DNA from: Candidatus Schekmanbacteria bacterium
GTDB lineage: Bacteria; CSSED10-310; JACPHN01
NCBI GenBank assembly: GCA_016188575.1
Contig: JACPHN010000228.1
Location: 1 to 64,000 of the forward strand
Direction: 5' to 3'
DNA length: 64,000 nucleotides
The notes under the pieces are model-generated. The model was not told where the DNA came from. It did no database searches and saw only the letters and a list, made by a program, of their open reading frames with translations. Below, in pieces: positions 63,368 to 64,000 of the stretch (position 1 is the first letter of the stretch; every line of letters begins with the position of its first letter). A program made the position numbers and the translations under genes.

Positions 63368-64000
63368 ATGGTGAAATGCTCGGCATGTGGTCGGGAGATT
63401 CTACCCGAGGCGCGTTTTTGCTCGTGGTGCGGTAGACGCCAATGGATAGACTGCCCCACGTGCAACCGCGAAGTCCGCGCCGATGCCCGCTACTGTGACG
63501 GCTGCGGCCACCCTGTGGGCATGCCACAAGCAGCTACGAGGCTTTCCACTCCGGTCGCCGCCCACGCCGTCGGCACCAGTCTCGTAGAAAAGGCGGCGGA
63601 GCACTGGCAGAACGCAGAGCTGGACGCGGCGCTTGGGCTGTTCGAGCAAGCACTTTCTTTGTACCGGACAGCGGGCAGCCCGCGGGCCGAAGCGATAACT
63701 CTCGCTAACCTCGGGACCATCCACGCTGTTCAGGGGCGCCTCGCGGACGCCGAACGGTGCTTCCGGGAAGCGCAGCGGAAACACCAAGAGGTGGGAAACA
63801 TTCCCGCGAGCGCGCTGGCGACGGCGAATCTCGCCGCGATTCTGGGTCTGACAAGACGGTACGCCGAGGGGATCGAGTGCTGTCGTGCTGCTGCCGACGC
63901 AGTGGGCCTCTCCGGAAACGCGATTGCCAGGGGAACGGTCGCGCACGTGCTCGCGGGGCTCTTGCGGGACACCGGAGAGCTCGAGGACGCGCGCGCACGG
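63368..64000 (+). CDS. Double zinc-ribbon and TPR protein, truncated by the window end
   Basis: Partial gene of 211 codons with no stop before base 64000. The ATG at 63368 follows GGAGGGTAAGCGT. Residues 1-47 hold two Cys4 zinc ribbons: KCSACG with FCSWCG, and DCPTCN with YCDGCG. Helical TPR-like repeats follow (AEHWQNAELDAALGLFEQALSLY, AITLANLGTIHAVQGRLADAERCFREAQ, ALATANLAAILGLTRRYAEG). Such proteins are often larger signalling or scaffold proteins. The domain after base 64000 is unknown. Confidence 0.8.
   Translation, partial: MVKCSACGREILPEARFCSWCGRRQWIDCPTCNREVRADARYCDGCGHPVGMPQAATRLSTPVAAHAVGTSLVEKAAEHWQNAELDAALGLFEQALSLYRTAGSPRAEAITLANLGTIHAVQGRLADAERCFREAQRKHQEVGNIPASALATANLAAILGLTRRYAEGIECCRAAADAVGLSGNAIARGTVAHVLAGLLRDTGELEDARAR

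Overview
The window is GC-rich, densely coding DNA from a Gram-negative-type (diderm) bacterium. It carries many exported FG-GAP, P-domain and beta-helix proteins with Thr/Pro-rich linkers, C-terminal membrane-plus-arginine tails that look like protein-sorting tags, GT4 glycosyltransferases, a eukaryotic-type Ser/Thr kinase with AAA and TPR modules, and a GlnD-like protein. This mix fits an uncultivated lineage of the former Deltaproteobacteria (Binatota/Desulfobacterota-like). That placement is a guess from gene content. No rRNA or tRNA gene, CRISPR array or insertion sequence was seen.

Layout. 1-137: the 3' end of a group II intron (domains V and VI) whose body lies outside the window. 247-5284: a minus-strand operon of exported proteins (a frameshifted paralogue, a large S1/P1-nuclease/phospholipase C-like protein, and an intact paralogue) read from a promoter with a run of 12 G in its spacer. 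5843-11273: a PI-PLC-like exported enzyme, then his genes hisB-hisH-hisF-(hisA-hisI-hisE fusion)-hisD. 11417-16606: N-formylglutamate amidohydrolase family protein, DedA membrane protein, kinase-AAA-TPR regulator. 16616-20917: a double GlnD-like protein with a ruined nucleotidyltransferase site. 21161-34668: acyl-CoA-binding protein, beta-helix protein, DUF3160 protein, O-antigen ligase-like protein, an FG-GAP protein, a tandem pair of paralogous exported proteins, and a P-domain/PPC protein. 34760-37154: two GT4 glycosyltransferases. 37408-43185: a 1925-residue FG-GAP/DUF11/Calx-beta surface protein. 43322-49412: SnoaL-like protein and TetR regulator, divergent from a Clp1/Grc3-type kinase fused to an RNase Z-like nuclease, then an S9 peptidase and a small protein coupled to a J-domain protein. 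49489-53783: ATP-grasp-like protein, a tagged exported protein, GlpD. 53988-60393: a tightly coupled minus-strand cluster (flippase-like/GMC-partner fusion, GMC oxidoreductase, NAD epimerase, HAD hydrolase, small ORF), with a second epimerase divergent from it. 61681-64000: HhH protein with a lysine tail, an exported protein and the start of a zinc-ribbon/TPR protein.

How the genes fit together. The his genes cover cyclohydrolase to dehydrogenase but lack hisG and hisC here. The secreted proteins, the GT4 gene resembling sugar transferases of exosortase systems, the ligase-like protein and the C-terminal tags suggest a surface-display and polysaccharide programme. The cluster 53988-61605 looks like a lipid or glycolipid modification pathway. 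The strongest candidates for something new are the kinase-nuclease fusion (44485-46365), the HisA-HisI-HisE fusion (8753-9973), the double GlnD-like protein (16616-20917) and the poly-G promoter (5328-5356). A dispersed repeat of about 60-80 bp occurs at least four times, once inside a coding sequence.
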